Of a stretch of 64,000 nucleotides of DNA, positions 27,595-37,570 are shown piece after piece. This DNA is from Roseomonas sp. (GTDB taxonomy: Bacteria; Pseudomonadota; Alphaproteobacteria; Acetobacterales; Acetobacteraceae). The translations under genes were made by a program, and so were the position numbers. The stretch covers positions 206,672 through 270,671 of the forward strand of contig JADCFA010000002.1 of assembly GCA_020249775.1 (NCBI GenBank), in the 5' to 3' direction. The notes beneath the pieces are model-generated. The model had not been told where the DNA came from. It saw nothing but the letters and a program-made list of their open reading frames with translations, and ran no database searches. Position 1 is the stretch's first letter. Each line of letters opens with the position of its first letter.

Positions 27595-27673
27595 GGCAGA
27601 CTTCCTCACAAGTTTCTTCCGGACGCTTCGCGCCGCGCCCGTTTCAGGCTAACCCGCTTCTAGGCAGGGGCGC

Positions 27674-28273
27674 ATGAGCGAGCATCGAGAGACATCAGGG
27701 ACCAGACTGCAACCTAAGTGGCGAAGCAGGGCCAATCAAGCGCAGCTTTGCGCGCTGCTGGGGCTGATGCTCGCCGGCTGCCAGACCGAGCCGGGCCAGG
27801 CGGTGGCGAAATTCTGGGACCGCGCCTGGGGCCCGGCCACTGAAGGCCGCCCCGCGCCCCCAGGCGCCGATGCCCCCTTTCCGAATCTCGGCACCGTGCC
27901 GCCCCGGCCGGAAACGCCGGATATGGCAGCGCGCGAAGCCTTGGCAGCGCGCTTGGTGCAGCAACGGGAAGCAAGCCGCGAACCCCTTGGCACCCTGCCT
28001 GGGGCTGCCCCGCGGGGTGCCCCGCCGCCACCCGCCTTGGCGCCGGCTTTGGCCGGTATGGCCATTCCGGCCCCGACCATTGCCGCACCGGCCTCACCTG
28101 CCCCGCCAAATGTGCCGCAACCGGCCGCCCCGGCGCCCGCAGCCTTGCCCGAACCCTTAGGCATTCCTGCCCCGCCGGTCATTGCCCCCGCCGGCATCCC
28201 GGCCCCGCCGATGCTGGCACCCTCAGCCCCGCCACCGCCACCCGTTTTGCGCGATGCGCCTCGCCGGCCGTGA
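27674..28273 (+). CDS. Proline/alanine-rich lipoprotein
   Basis: 199 aa. A hydrophobic stretch near residues 23-37 ends in the lipobox LAGC, so Cys is probably lipidated and the rest periplasmic. The tail from about residue 60 is dominated by Pro and Ala with repeating PAPP and GIPAPP units and looks unstructured; it may reach through or along the cell wall. It starts soon after phaC on the opposite strand. No known domain recognised. Confidence 0.65.
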   Translation: MSEHRETSGTRLQPKWRSRANQAQLCALLGLMLAGCQTEPGQAVAKFWDRAWGPATEGRPAPPGADAPFPNLGTVPPRPETPDMAAREALAARLVQQREASREPLGTLPGAAPRGAPPPPALAPALAGMAIPAPTIAAPASPAPPNVPQPAAPAPAALPEPLGIPAPPVIAPAGIPAPPMLAPSAPPPPPVLRDAPRRP

Positions 28274-28318
28274 CGGGCTGGTCTATAAGCACGGCCCGAA
28301 AACATCGAGACTGAAGCC

Positions 28319-29539
28319 ATGACCGAGGATTTCCACCGTATCCGGCGCCTGCCACCCTATGTCTTTGCCGAGGTGAATGCCGCCAAGGCCAAGGCGCGCG
28401 CGGCGGCTGAGGATATTGTTGACCTTGGCATGGGCAATCCCGATACGCCGACACCGCCGCATATTGTCGCGAAGCTGATCGAAGCGGTGCAGGACCCGCG
28501 CACGCATCGCTATTCCATGTCCAAGGGCATTCCGGGGCTGCGCAAGGCGCTGGCTGCCTATTACGACCGGCGCTTTGGCGTGAAGTTGGATCCGGAAACC
28601 GAAGTGGTGGCGACCCTTGGTTCGAAGGAAGGCTTGGCGAATTTGGCGCAGGCCATCTCAAGCCCGGGCGATACCATTCTGGTGCCCAATCCTTCCTATC
28701 CCATCCATCAATTCGGCTTCATCATCGCCGGCGCTTCGGTGCGCAGCATCCCCTATACGCCCGATGATGCGATGCTGGCCGCGATTGACCGCGCCGTGCG
28801 CCATTCCGTCCCCAAACCAAATGCGGTGATTGTGAATTTCCCATCCAACCCTACCGCGCTGACCGCGCCGATTGAATTCTACCGCGAATTGGTGGCTCTC
28901 TGCCGTCGGCATGAATTGTTCATCCTGTCCGATCTTGCCTATGCCGAGCTTTATTTCGGCGACACGCCGCCGCCTTCCGTTTTGGAAGTGGAAGGGGCGA
29001 AGGACATCACGGTGGAATTCACCTCCATGTCGAAAACCTATAATATGCCAGGCTGGCGCATGGGTTTTGCGGCAGGCAATCCGCGCCTGATCGCGGCTTT
29101 GGCGCGCGTGAAATCCTATCTGGATTACGGTGCCTTCACGCCGATCCAGGTGGCGGCGACGGCAGCCTTGAATGGCCCGCAGGATTGCATTGAGGAAATG
29201 CGCGTTCTGTACAAGGAACGCCGCGAAGTGCTGGTGAAGGGCCTGCATGCCGCAGGATGGGATGTGCCGGCGCCCGAGGCTTCCATGTTCCTTTGGGCAC
29301 CAATCCCTGAGCGTTTCCGGCATTTGGGCTCGGTTGGGTTTTCCAAGCTGTTGCTGGAAAAGGCGAAGGTCGCGGTGGCACCTGGCCTTGGCTTTGGTGA
29401 ACATGGCGATGAACATGTGCGCATTGCGCTGGTGGAAAACAGCCACCGCATTCGTCAGGCTTTGCGTGGCATCAAAACCTTCCTCGGTGGCGATAACGCC
29501 GCGCCGCAGGATGCTGCTTCTGACATGGTGAATGCATGA
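28319..29539 (+). CDS. PLP-dependent aminotransferase (AlaC/LL-diaminopimelate type)
   Basis: 406 aa fold-type I aminotransferase. The PLP lysine is in SMSKTYNMPGWRMGF; FPSNPTALTA binds the substrate carboxylate and YSMSKGIPGLRKALA is a typical N-terminal block. Its relatives are AlaC (glutamate-pyruvate) and the LL-diaminopimelate aminotransferase. It overlaps hom by four bases (ATGA), which suggests amino-acid biosynthesis in the aspartate family. Confidence 0.9.
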   Translation: MTEDFHRIRRLPPYVFAEVNAAKAKARAAAEDIVDLGMGNPDTPTPPHIVAKLIEAVQDPRTHRYSMSKGIPGLRKALAAYYDRRFGVKLDPETEVVATLGSKEGLANLAQAISSPGDTILVPNPSYPIHQFGFIIAGASVRSIPYTPDDAMLAAIDRAVRHSVPKPNAVIVNFPSNPTALTAPIEFYRELVALCRRHELFILSDLAYAELYFGDTPPPSVLEVEGAKDITVEFTSMSKTYNMPGWRMGFAAGNPRLIAALARVKSYLDYGAFTPIQVAATAALNGPQDCIEEMRVLYKERREVLVKGLHAAGWDVPAPEASMFLWAPIPERFRHLGSVGFSKLLLEKAKVAVAPGLGFGEHGDEHVRIALVENSHRIRQALRGIKTFLGGDNAAPQDAASDMVNA

Positions 29540-30828
29540 CCCGCCCTCTTGCGATTGCGGTTGCCGGCCTTGGAACGGTTGGCGCCGGCGTGGTGAAATT
29601 GCTGCGCGCGAATGCCGATATCATTGCCGCACGCGCCGGCAGGCCGATTACTATCACCGCCGTTTCCGCGCGCGAACGCAACCGGGATCGCGGCATCAGC
29701 CTTTCGGGGCTGCGCTGGTATGAAGACCCCGTCGCACTTGCGGCCGATCCGCAAGTGGATGTGGTGGTGGAATGCATCGGCGGTTCGGAAGGTCCGGCGC
29801 GCGCCTTGGTGCAAGCCGCCATTGCCGCTGGCAAGCATGTGGTGACGGCGAATAAGGCTTTGCTTGCCGTGCATGGTGCTGCCTTGGCGCAAGCGTCTGA
29901 GGCGCGCGGCGTGGCGCTGGCCTTTGAAGCGGCGGTGGCCGGCGGCATTCCCGCCATCAAGGCTTTGCGCGAAGGCTTGGCCGCCAATCGCATTCAGCGC
30001 GTGGCCGGTATTCTGAACGGCACCTGCAATTATATCCTGACCGTGATGCGCGAACAAAAGCGCGAATTCGCCGAAGTGCTGGCCGAGGCACAAAAGCTTG
30101 GCTATGCCGAAGCCGATCCATCCTTCGATATTGATGGCATTGATGCGGCGCATAAGTTGGCGATCCTCGCCGCACTTGCCTTTGGCCGCCCGGTGGATTT
30201 CAGCGCGGTGCATGTGGAAGGCATTCGCGAAGTCTCCGCACTTGATATCGCGCTGGCCGAGGAACTTGGCTATCGCATCAAGCTTCTTGGCATTGCCCGG
30301 CGCGAAGAAGGCGGGATTTCAACGCGCGTGCATCCCTGCATGGTGCCGATCTCCGCCCCCATCGCGCGGGTGGATGGTGTGTTCAATGCCGTGGTGGCCG
30401 AGGGTGATTTCGTTGGCCGCGTGATGATGGAAGGCCGCGGCGCCGGCGAAGGCCCGACAGCTTCCGCCGTAGTCGCTGATGTGATTGACATTGCGCGCGG
30501 GCGCTTCACGCCGGTGTGGGGCGCGGAAGCCGCTGCGCTGAAGCCCGAGCCTTCCTTCCCGATGGATCGCCATACGGGGGCCTATTACCTCCGCCTGATG
30601 GTGGTGGACCGCCCCGGCGTGATTGCTGATGTCACGGGCGTTTTGCGCGATCATGCGATCAGCCTGGAATCCATGCTGCAACGTGGCCGCGCGCCTGGTG
30701 AGGCCGTGCCCGTGGTGCTGACCACGCACGAGACGAGCGAGGCTTCCGTGCGTGCGGCGCTGAAGCGCATTGCGGAGCTGAATACGGTGATGGAAAAGCC
30801 GGCCCTGATCAGGATTGAGGCGTTGTAG
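29536..30828 (+). CDS. hom: Homoserine dehydrogenase
   Basis: Reduces aspartate semialdehyde to homoserine on the way to Thr and Met, 430 aa. The NAD(P)-binding start is AVAGLGTVGAGVVKLL; the catalytic region holds GTCNYILTVM and AYTEADPS-like GYAEADPSFDIDGIDAAHKLA. A C-terminal ACT domain (about 350-430, starting YYLRLMVVDRPGVIADV) suggests feedback control by threonine. Directly joined to the aminotransferase. Confidence 0.95.
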   Translation: MTRPLAIAVAGLGTVGAGVVKLLRANADIIAARAGRPITITAVSARERNRDRGISLSGLRWYEDPVALAADPQVDVVVECIGGSEGPARALVQAAIAAGKHVVTANKALLAVHGAALAQASEARGVALAFEAAVAGGIPAIKALREGLAANRIQRVAGILNGTCNYILTVMREQKREFAEVLAEAQKLGYAEADPSFDIDGIDAAHKLAILAALAFGRPVDFSAVHVEGIREVSALDIALAEELGYRIKLLGIARREEGGISTRVHPCMVPISAPIARVDGVFNAVVAEGDFVGRVMMEGRGAGEGPTASAVVADVIDIARGRFTPVWGAEAAALKPEPSFPMDRHTGAYYLRLMVVDRPGVIADVTGVLRDHAISLESMLQRGRAPGEAVPVVLTTHETSEASVRAALKRIAELNTVMEKPALIRIEAL

Positions 30829-30891
30829 GGGCCATTGGGGCGTTAAGAGACGAAACCCGCTGCCAGAAACAAGCCGGTATAAACAGCGTTA

Positions 30892-31265
30892 CCGAGCGGC
30901 TTCGTCCTTCATAGCAACAGGGACGACCAATGTGTAATCTTTAACTACAAGGAAAGGCTGCTTGTGGCTGGGATTGAGCCTTCAGTCGGCAGTTTCGGCG
31001 CGCGCGGCGACAACGCACTCGCCGTGATCATCAACGGGCTTTAGAAGACCGAGGTCATTCACCGCCGCGGCCCGTGGCGGAGCTTCGAGGACGTGGAGTT
31101 CGCCGCCTTGGAACCGGTAGATTGCTTCAAAAACAGACGCCTGCTGGAACCAATTGGCTATATTCCGCCCGCGGAAGCCGAGGAACGCAGCTATGCCTCA
31201 CTGGATCAACGAGCCATGGCAGCGTAACTCAAGTGAACCAGCCCCTGGCAAAACCCGTCGGTTCA
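30892..31265 (+). mobile_element. Decayed right end of an IS3-family element
   Basis: The frame 30892-31227 matches the end of an IS3-group OrfB: AGIEPSVGS, INGL-stop-KTEVIHRRGPWRSFEDVEF and NRRLLEPIGYIPPAEAEE. The integrase DDE residues are gone: the HSDRG Asp is Asn (HSNRD), the Glu before INGL is Val, and TAG interrupts the frame. After the TAA at 31225-31227 comes the likely terminal inverted repeat TGAACC..., ending at about 31265. The left part is missing. Confidence 0.85.
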
Positions 31266-31516
31266 AGAAGCCCATCCGCTGCTGCTGCCGAAACCTCATT
31301 CAACATGATCATGCCGCCCGCACCTGGGCGATTGACGACGATGATTTGCTGCCCGCCCAGATATTTTTCCAGAAACGGCGCGGCCATGCGCGCGGCAAGG
31401 TCAATATTCCCGCCCGGCGTGAAGCCCACCATGATCTGGATCGGCCGTTCCTGCGCCTCTGCCCTGATGGCGGGTGCTGCCAGTCCCGCTGCCAGCATTG
31501 CGCGCCTGCCGATCAT
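31266..31516 (-). pseudogene. Truncated Bug-family (TctC-like) tricarboxylate receptor
   Basis: The frame starts at ATG 31516 (after AAGGGGGG) with signal peptide IGRRAMLAAGLAAPAIRAEAQ, then ERPIQIMVGFTPGGNIDLAARMAAP and VVNRPGAGGMIMLNEV, the Bug-family N-terminus. The similarity stops at an Asp-Gly codon pair, right where the IS3 end begins, and the remaining coding runs about 37 nt into the IS to a stop at 31229. About two thirds of the gene is missing, so it is not functional. Confidence 0.85.
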
Positions 31517-31636
31517 GCCCAAGCCCCCCTTGGTGCAACTGAATTACAGCGCGGCCCACGGGCACTGAGCAAGGAAAAAACTTGCGCATTGCTGCGCTTG
31601 ATCTAACCTTCACCCGTCCCCGCTGTGGAGGCCACC

Positions 31637-32701
31637 ATGCTGCGCTTCAGCAATTTCCTTTTCCCCGAAAGCCGCGATCCCGCCGGTGATCAGCGCGTGA
31701 TCGCCGAAAGCATCGCGGAAGCGAAGCTGTGTGATGAGCTTGGGGTTGAGGTGCTCTGGCTCGCCGAACATCATTTCGATGGCAATTGCGCCTATGTGGA
31801 CCCGGTGACTTTCGCCGCTGCCGTGCTTTCAGCAACCAAACGGATCAAGGTGGGCTTTGCGGTGGCACAAGTTTCGCTGCATCACCCGATGCGGCTCGCG
31901 GAGCAGATGTCGCTTTTGGATAATCTTTCCGGCGGGCGCGTGATTGTTGGGCTTGGGCGCGGCACGGCCTATAACGTCTATGAATACCAGGGCTATGGCA
32001 TTCCGGCTGAAGAAGCTTTGGAACGCTATGAGGAAGCCGAGGGCATTATGCTCAAGGCCTGGACCAGCCCGGATGGCTTTCAGCACAAGGGGAAGTTCTG
32101 GGATTTGAATGTGCCTCGGTTGCGCCCGGAACCTTTCACCAAGCCGCATCCTTATGTGATCCGCGCCGCATCATCAGAAGATGGCGCGCTGCGTCTGGCG
32201 CGGCGTGGCCTGCCCTTCCTGATGAATGTGCAATCGCTGGAGGTGACGCAAAAGCGGCTGGTGGCCTATCGCGCCACGCTGGCGGAAGCAGGGTTTGACG
32301 CTGCGCATATCGCGCATTGCCTTGATGAAAGCTGGGTCTGGCGCAATGTGGTGGTGGCAGAAACGGATGAGGAAGCGCGCCGCATCGCCATCCCCGCCTT
32401 TGAGGCGATGCAGGCGCAGCGCAAGGTAATGCGGGAGAAGATCTACGCCGAACAAGGCGTGATCATGAAAAAGGAAACCGCGCCGCCTGCGCGCACCAAT
32501 CCCGAACATGCGCTGATCTGCGGTGCGCCCGCGACTGTCGCCGCGCGTATGGCGGAGATTGAAGCAACCGGCGTTGGTGGCGTGATCTGTTCCTTCCGCC
32601 TTGGGCCGATGAGTGCCGAGGTGACCAACAACTCCATCCGGCTTTTCATGGAACAGGTGGCGCCGCGCTTCGCCGGCCCCATGCGCCAAGCGGCGGAATA
32701 G
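31637..32701 (+). CDS. LLM-class flavin-dependent oxidoreductase
   Basis: 354 aa bacterial-luciferase-like monooxygenase that uses FMNH2/F420-type reduced cofactor with oxygen. The ATG at 31637 has GGAGG 4 nt upstream; a GTG at 31625 is upstream in frame but lies before the ribosome binding site. Marks are GVEVLWLAEHHFDGNC, HHPMRLAEQMSLLDNLSGGRVIVGLGRG and NVYEYQGYGI. Followed by an SDR and a beta-hydroxyacid dehydrogenase on the same strand, probably for degrading an unidentified compound. Confidence 0.88.
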   Translation: MLRFSNFLFPESRDPAGDQRVIAESIAEAKLCDELGVEVLWLAEHHFDGNCAYVDPVTFAAAVLSATKRIKVGFAVAQVSLHHPMRLAEQMSLLDNLSGGRVIVGLGRGTAYNVYEYQGYGIPAEEALERYEEAEGIMLKAWTSPDGFQHKGKFWDLNVPRLRPEPFTKPHPYVIRAASSEDGALRLARRGLPFLMNVQSLEVTQKRLVAYRATLAEAGFDAAHIAHCLDESWVWRNVVVAETDEEARRIAIPAFEAMQAQRKVMREKIYAEQGVIMKKETAPPARTNPEHALICGAPATVAARMAEIEATGVGGVICSFRLGPMSAEVTNNSIRLFMEQVAPRFAGPMRQAAE

Positions 32702-32751
32702 GCGCGCGAACATCCAGGCAATGGCCTGGCAAGAATAAACGGGAGGGCAAG

Positions 32752-33528
32752 ATGCGTTTCACGAACAAGGTTGCGCTGATCACCGCAGCCGCAAGTGGCA
32801 TTGGCCGTGCCAGTGCCGATATCATGGCCAGCGAAGGTGCGCTGGTGGTGATGGTGGATAAGGATGAGGCGAAACTCTCTGCCGCCGTCACCGCGATCAA
32901 CAATACCATTGCGGCGCATGGCGGCGCGGCTGAAGCCATGCCCGCCGATGCCTTGGATGAGGCACAGGTAAATGCGTTGGTCGCTGATATCGCGCGCCGG
33001 CATGGCCGTATTGATATTCTGGTGAATGCGGTGGGCGGCAGCACCATCATCGCCGATCCCGCTGCTACCACGGAAAAATTGACACTCACGGAATGGCAGG
33101 CGCTGCTGCATTTCAATCTGACGGGCACTTTCCTGTTCACCCACGCGGTTCTGCCCGTGATGCAGCGGCAGAAATCGGGCAAGATCGTCAACCTTGCTTC
33201 TATCGCCGGGCGTGGTTTGAGTGAGGCGAGCTCCTCAGCCTATGCCACCGCCAAGGGTGGGATTGCGGCCTTCACCAAGAAGCTGGCGATGGAACAGGGA
33301 CCCAATGGCATTAATGTGAATGCGATTGCGCCGGCAACCACACTCACGGAACGTATTGGCCCGCGCTGGCATCAGAAGCCGCCGGAAGAACGCGAAGCCG
33401 ATATCAATCGCACACCGCTGCGCCGCATGGGGCTCGCAAGTGATCAGGCGAAGGTGCTGTGCTTCCTGGCGTCATCAGATGCGGATTTCGTTACGGGCCT
33501 CACGATTGATGTGACGGGGGGGATTTGA
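32752..33528 (+). CDS. SDR family oxidoreductase
   Basis: 258 aa. Cofactor start ALITAAASGIGRASADIM, Asp-containing VVMVDKDEAK (NAD preference), NAVGGST, the catalytic Ser in VNLASIAGRG and the YATAK site, ending GLTIDVTGGI. It lies 50 nt after the LLM gene and adjoins the next dehydrogenase. Substrate unknown. Confidence 0.88.
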   Translation: MRFTNKVALITAAASGIGRASADIMASEGALVVMVDKDEAKLSAAVTAINNTIAAHGGAAEAMPADALDEAQVNALVADIARRHGRIDILVNAVGGSTIIADPAATTEKLTLTEWQALLHFNLTGTFLFTHAVLPVMQRQKSGKIVNLASIAGRGLSEASSSAYATAKGGIAAFTKKLAMEQGPNGINVNAIAPATTLTERIGPRWHQKPPEEREADINRTPLRRMGLASDQAKVLCFLASSDADFVTGLTIDVTGGI

Positions 33529-33530
33529 TC

Positions 33531-34421
33531 ATGGCGGATAAGATCGGTTTTGTCGGGCTTGGCGCCATGGGTGGGCCCATGGCGCGCAATCTGCTCAAGG
33601 CCGGCTTTGGCCTGGTGGTCCATGATATTGATCCACGCAAGGTGCAGGCTCTGTCAGAAGCGGGCGCTGAGGTTGCGCATGCACCGGAAGCTATCGCACG
33701 GCAATGTGCGCATTCGATCTGCATGGTGGAAACCACAGCCCAGGCAGAATCCGTGATCCGTGGTTTCGCCGCTGGCGCCGCGCCAGGCCATATCGTGATT
33801 TGCATGAGCACGGTTGATGTCACCGCGCTGCGTGCGCTTGGTGAGGAACTATCTGCCAAAGGCATCATGCTGCTGGATGCGCCCGTATCAGGCGGGACCA
33901 AGGGCGCGGCAGCAGGCACGCTTTCGGTGATTTGCGGCGGCCCTTCTGAGGCTTTTGCGGCTTGTGAAGCCATGTTCCGCGCGATGGGGGCGAATGTTTT
34001 TCACATGGGTGATCTTGGCACGGGCCTCGCCATGAAGCTGATCAATAATATGCTGTTGCAAATTCAGGTGGTGGCGATTGCGGAAGGTATGGTGCTCGGT
34101 GCCAAGGCCGGGCTTGATGCTGAACGCGTGATCGAGGTGCTGCGCGTCAGCACCGGCCGATCAGAAGCGCTGGAGCGCTCCGGGCCGCGCATGATGGCGC
34201 GGGATTTCTCGCCTTCTGGCACCACGGATATTTCCTACAAGGATCAGGAATTGCAGACCGCGCTCGCCAAGGCGCTGGGCGTGCCCATGATGCTCGCGAA
34301 TGTCTCGCAGCAGTTTTATCAGATGGCGCGCACGGCAGGCTATGGCAAGGAAGATGGCTCGGCCGTTGTGAAGGTGATCGAAGGCCTAGCTGGCGTCACA
34401 CTTGGCGCGAAGCGGGGGTAA
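33531..34421 (+). CDS. Beta-hydroxyacid dehydrogenase (3-hydroxyisobutyrate/tartronate semialdehyde type)
   Basis: 296 aa. ATG 33531 follows the SDR stop by 2 nt, with GGGGGG upstream. N-terminal Rossmann fold IGFVGLGAMGGPMARNLLKAG, substrate-site loop MLLDAPVSGGTKGAAAGTL, and catalytic Lys in GLAMKLINNMLL. Relatives include GarR/GlxR and HIBADH. Third gene of the LLM-SDR-HIBADH group; ends 9 nt before dxs on the other strand. Confidence 0.9.
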   Translation: MADKIGFVGLGAMGGPMARNLLKAGFGLVVHDIDPRKVQALSEAGAEVAHAPEAIARQCAHSICMVETTAQAESVIRGFAAGAAPGHIVICMSTVDVTALRALGEELSAKGIMLLDAPVSGGTKGAAAGTLSVICGGPSEAFAACEAMFRAMGANVFHMGDLGTGLAMKLINNMLLQIQVVAIAEGMVLGAKAGLDAERVIEVLRVSTGRSEALERSGPRMMARDFSPSGTTDISYKDQELQTALAKALGVPMMLANVSQQFYQMARTAGYGKEDGSAVVKVIEGLAGVTLGAKRG

Positions 34422-34430
34422 TTCCCTGTC

Positions 34431-36350
34431 TCACGCCCGCGCGGGCAAGTGCATTTCTGCCTTGCCAAGGGCCGCCAGTGCCGTCGCCACAATTTGCGGC
34501 GCATTCAGCCCCGCCTGGTCATATTGCTTGCGCGGCGCATCGTGATCAATGAAGACATCCGGCAGGCACATTGGCCGGATTTTCAACCCGCGATCCATCA
34601 GCCCGCGTGTCGCCAGATGATGCATGACAATGCCGCTGAAGCCGAGCATGGAGCCTTCTTCAATCGTGATCAGCACCTCATGCTCGCGCGCCAGGCGTTC
34701 CACCAAGGCGGTATCTAGCGGCTTGGCGAAGCGCGCATCGGCAACCGTGCAGGAAAGCCCGTGCGTTGCCAATTCATCCGCGGCCTTCAGGCATTCCTGC
34801 AAGCGCGCCCCATAGGACAGGATCGCAATCGCAGTGCCTTCGCGCAGCACGCGGCCCTTGCCGAGTTCCAGCACCGAACCGCGCTTGGGCAATTCAAGAC
34901 CAAAACCCTCACCGCGCGGATAGCGGAAGGCGGAAGGCCGATCATCAATCGCAGCGGCAGTTGCGACCATATGCATCAGCTCCACCTCATCGGCGGCGGC
35001 CATCAGCACCATATTGGGCAGGCAGCCGAGATAGGCGATATCGAAAGACCCCGCATGGGTTGCGCCATCCGCGCCAACCAAGCCCGCGCGGTCCATGCCA
35101 AAGCGCACCGGCAAGGATTGTAGCGCCACATCATGCATGATCTGGTCATAGGCGCGCTGCAAAAAGGTCGAATAGATGGCGCAAAAGGGCTTGAGCCCTT
35201 CAGTCGCAAGCCCCGCCGCAAAGGTCACCGCATGTTGTTCGGCGATGCCGACATCAAAACTCCGGCGCGGGAATTTTTTGGCGAATGAATCAAGTCCCGT
35301 ACCGGATGGCATGGCGGCATTGATGGCGACGATGCGCTCATCGGCTTCCGCTTCCGCGATCAGCGCATTGGCGAAGACCTTGGTGAAGGAAGGCGGGCCG
35401 GGCGGCGCCTTGGCCTGTTCGCCGGTGACAACATTGAATTTCACCACACCGTGATATTTGTCTGGTGCGGATTCCGCCGGCGCATAGCCCTTGCCCTTTT
35501 GCGTCACCACATGCAAAAGGATAGGGCCCTGATGATCCGTGTCGCGCAGATTGCGTAGAATGGGCAGCAAATGATCAAGATCATGCCCATCCACCGGGCC
35601 GACATAATAGAAGCCCAGTTCCTCGAATAACGTGCCGCCAGTCAGCAGCCCGCGCGCATATTCATCAGCGCGCCGCGCCGCGCGTTCCAAAGGTGCGGGG
35701 AAACGCTTGGCAAGCCGCGCCATCATGTCGCGCAGCGAAAGAAAGGGGCGCGATGAAATCAGCTTGGATAAATAGGCACTCATCGCGCCCACAGGTGGGG
35801 CGATGGACATGTCATTATCGTTCAGGACAACGATCAAATTGGCCTTTGATGCGCCGGCATTGTTCATCGCCTCATAAGCCATGCCGGCACTCATGGCGCC
35901 ATCGCCAATGACGGCAATCACATGACGATCCTTGCCCTGTAATTGGCTGCCAATCGCCATACCCAACCCGGCGGAGATACTGGTCGAGGAATGCGCCGCA
36001 CCGAAGGGGTCGTATTCGCTCTCACTCCGTTTGGTGAAGCCGGAAAGTCCTCCGCCTTGACGGAGCGTGCGAATGCGGTCGCGCCGCCCGGTCAAAATCT
36101 TGTGCGGATAGGCCTGATGCCCGACATCCCAGATCAGCCGATCATGCGGTGTGTCGAAAACCGCATGAACCGCAACGGTCAATTCCACCACACCAAGCGA
36201 TGCACCAAGATGCCCTCCGGTGACGGAAACGGCATCAATTGTCTCGGCGCGCAATTCCTCTGCCAGGCGTTTCAACTGATCGGCGGAGAAATTGCGCAAA
36301 TCGCTTGGGATCGAAACGCGATCAAGCATGGGCGTGACAGGACGGTTCAT
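34431..36350 (-). CDS. dxs: 1-deoxy-D-xylulose-5-phosphate synthase
   Basis: Thiamine-diphosphate enzyme joining pyruvate and glyceraldehyde-3-phosphate to start the MEP isoprenoid route. 639 aa. TPP-binding motif [19 protein letters not shown]-terminal [16 protein letters not shown]; transketolase C-domain includes [15 protein letters not shown]. The ATG follows the ispA stop directly (TAA then ATG). Confidence 0.97.
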   Translation of the reverse strand: MNRPVTPMLDRVSIPSDLRNFSADQLKRLAEELRAETIDAVSVTGGHLGASLGVVELTVAVHAVFDTPHDRLIWDVGHQAYPHKILTGRRDRIRTLRQGGGLSGFTKRSESEYDPFGAAHSSTSISAGLGMAIGSQLQGKDRHVIAVIGDGAMSAGMAYEAMNNAGASKANLIVVLNDNDMSIAPPVGAMSAYLSKLISSRPFLSLRDMMARLAKRFPAPLERAARRADEYARGLLTGGTLFEELGFYYVGPVDGHDLDHLLPILRNLRDTDHQGPILLHVVTQKGKGYAPAESAPDKYHGVVKFNVVTGEQAKAPPGPPSFTKVFANALIAEAEADERIVAINAAMPSGTGLDSFAKKFPRRSFDVGIAEQHAVTFAAGLATEGLKPFCAIYSTFLQRAYDQIMHDVALQSLPVRFGMDRAGLVGADGATHAGSFDIAYLGCLPNMVLMAAADEVELMHMVATAAAIDDRPSAFRYPRGEGFGLELPKRGSVLELGKGRVLREGTAIAILSYGARLQECLKAADELATHGLSCTVADARFAKPLDTALVERLAREHEVLITIEEGSMLGFSGIVMHHLATRGLMDRGLKIRPMCLPDVFIDHDAPRKQYDQAGLNAPQIVATALAALGKAEMHLPARA

Positions 36351-37268
36351 TTAACTTCTCCGCGCGATAGTATAATCCGCGAGCGTGCGCAAATGCGCCG
36401 CCGCTTCCCCTAAAGCATCCAGTTGATCCTGCGCCTGGGCGGCAAGCCGTTCCGCTTGCAGCCTGGCGCGTTCAACACCCAAAAGCCCGACCAAAGTGGC
36501 CTTGCCCGCATCGGCATCCTTGCCGGTGCGCTTGCCGGTTTCCTCGGTAGATGCGGTTGCATCCAGCACATCATCGGCAATCTGAAAGGCAGCGCCCAGA
36601 TCGCGGCCATAGGCGGAAAGCGCATGCCGTAACTGGATCGGCGCCTTGCCAAGAATGGCGCCGGCTTCAGCGGAAAATTCAATCAGCTTGCCGGTTTTCA
36701 GCAATTGCAGTCGGCCGATTTCCGCTTCTTCCAAGGGCCGGCCGGCTTCTTCCGCCAGCATATCCAGCATCTGCCCGCCGCACATGCCGCGCGCACCGGC
36801 TGCACGCGCCAAGGCGCGACAGAGTTCCGCCCGCACGGCAGGGTCCGGATGCGTATCGGGTTCGCTTAACACCAAAAAAGCCTGGGTTTGCAGCGCATCG
36901 CCCGCCAGCACGGCGGTTGCCTCATCAAAGGCGCGATGCACGGTGGGCTTGCCGCGGCGCAGATCATCATCATCCATGCAGGGCAGATCATCATGCACCA
37001 GGGAATAGGCGTGCAGCATTTCAATCGCTGCCGCCACGCGCAGTGCGGCGTCACGCGCCACACCGAATTGCGCCGCGCCTTCCAGTACCAAGAAACCGCG
37101 CAGCCTTTTGCCGCCGCCCATGCTGGCATAGCGCATGGCTTCAAATAGCCGCGCCTCATCGCCTTCCGGTGGTGGGATCAGCGCATCAAGCGCGCGATCA
37201 ATCTCCGCAGCCGCCGCTGCCATGGCGGAAGCAAGGGCCTTGGCGGGATCGGGCGGGGTGGCGAGCAT
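36351..37268 (-). CDS. ispA: Farnesyl diphosphate synthase (short-chain prenyl transferase)
   Basis: 305 aa. First Asp-rich motif DDLPCMDDDDLRRGKPTVH, second DDVLDATAS, GGGKRLRGFLVLEGA for isoprenoid tail binding. Makes farnesyl (or geranylgeranyl) diphosphate from IPP. In the xseB-ispA-dxs run typical of proteobacteria. Confidence 0.94.
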   Translation of the reverse strand: MLATPPDPAKALASAMAAAAAEIDRALDALIPPPEGDEARLFEAMRYASMGGGKRLRGFLVLEGAAQFGVARDAALRVAAAIEMLHAYSLVHDDLPCMDDDDLRRGKPTVHRAFDEATAVLAGDALQTQAFLVLSEPDTHPDPAVRAELCRALARAAGARGMCGGQMLDMLAEEAGRPLEEAEIGRLQLLKTGKLIEFSAEAGAILGKAPIQLRHALSAYGRDLGAAFQIADDVLDATASTEETGKRTGKDADAGKATLVGLLGVERARLQAERLAAQAQDQLDALGEAAAHLRTLADYTIARRS

Positions 37269-37276
37269 GCGGCGCC

Positions 37277-37537
37277 TTACTCCACGTCTCGCAGGGAAGG
37301 CCCGGCCGCGCCTTCCACAATGGCTTGGATTTTCTGCTCCGCTTCGGCGAGCTTCGCCTCACAATGGCGCTTCAGCGCCGCACCGCGCTGATAGGCGGTG
37401 ACCGAGGCTTCCAAAGCGCCCTTGCCGCTTTCCAATTCCCGCACGATCGCCTCCAGCTCCGCGAGCGCTTGCTCGAAGGAAAGGGCGGCGATATCGGACG
37501 GCAAGGTTCCAGCCGTCTCGCTTGGTGTACGTTCCAT
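37277..37537 (-). CDS. xseB: Exodeoxyribonuclease VII small subunit
   Basis: 86 aa, family hallmark ALAELEAIVRELESGKGALE and a helical hairpin. It pairs with XseA (not here) to degrade single-stranded DNA. First gene of the isoprenoid run by position; its expression is tied to ispA and dxs. Confidence 0.93.
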   Translation of the reverse strand: MERTPSETAGTLPSDIAALSFEQALAELEAIVRELESGKGALEASVTAYQRGAALKRHCEAKLAEAEQKIQAIVEGAAGPSLRDVE

Positions 37538-37570
37538 ACTGTCAGCCTAGCCTTACTTATGTGGAAAAGT

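Noticed and set aside
28060..28270. Possible CRISPR-like or tandem DNA repeat in proline-rich region
   Set aside because: Repetition comes from Pro/Ala codons within a coding frame, not from spaced identical repeats. No CRISPR array was seen anywhere.
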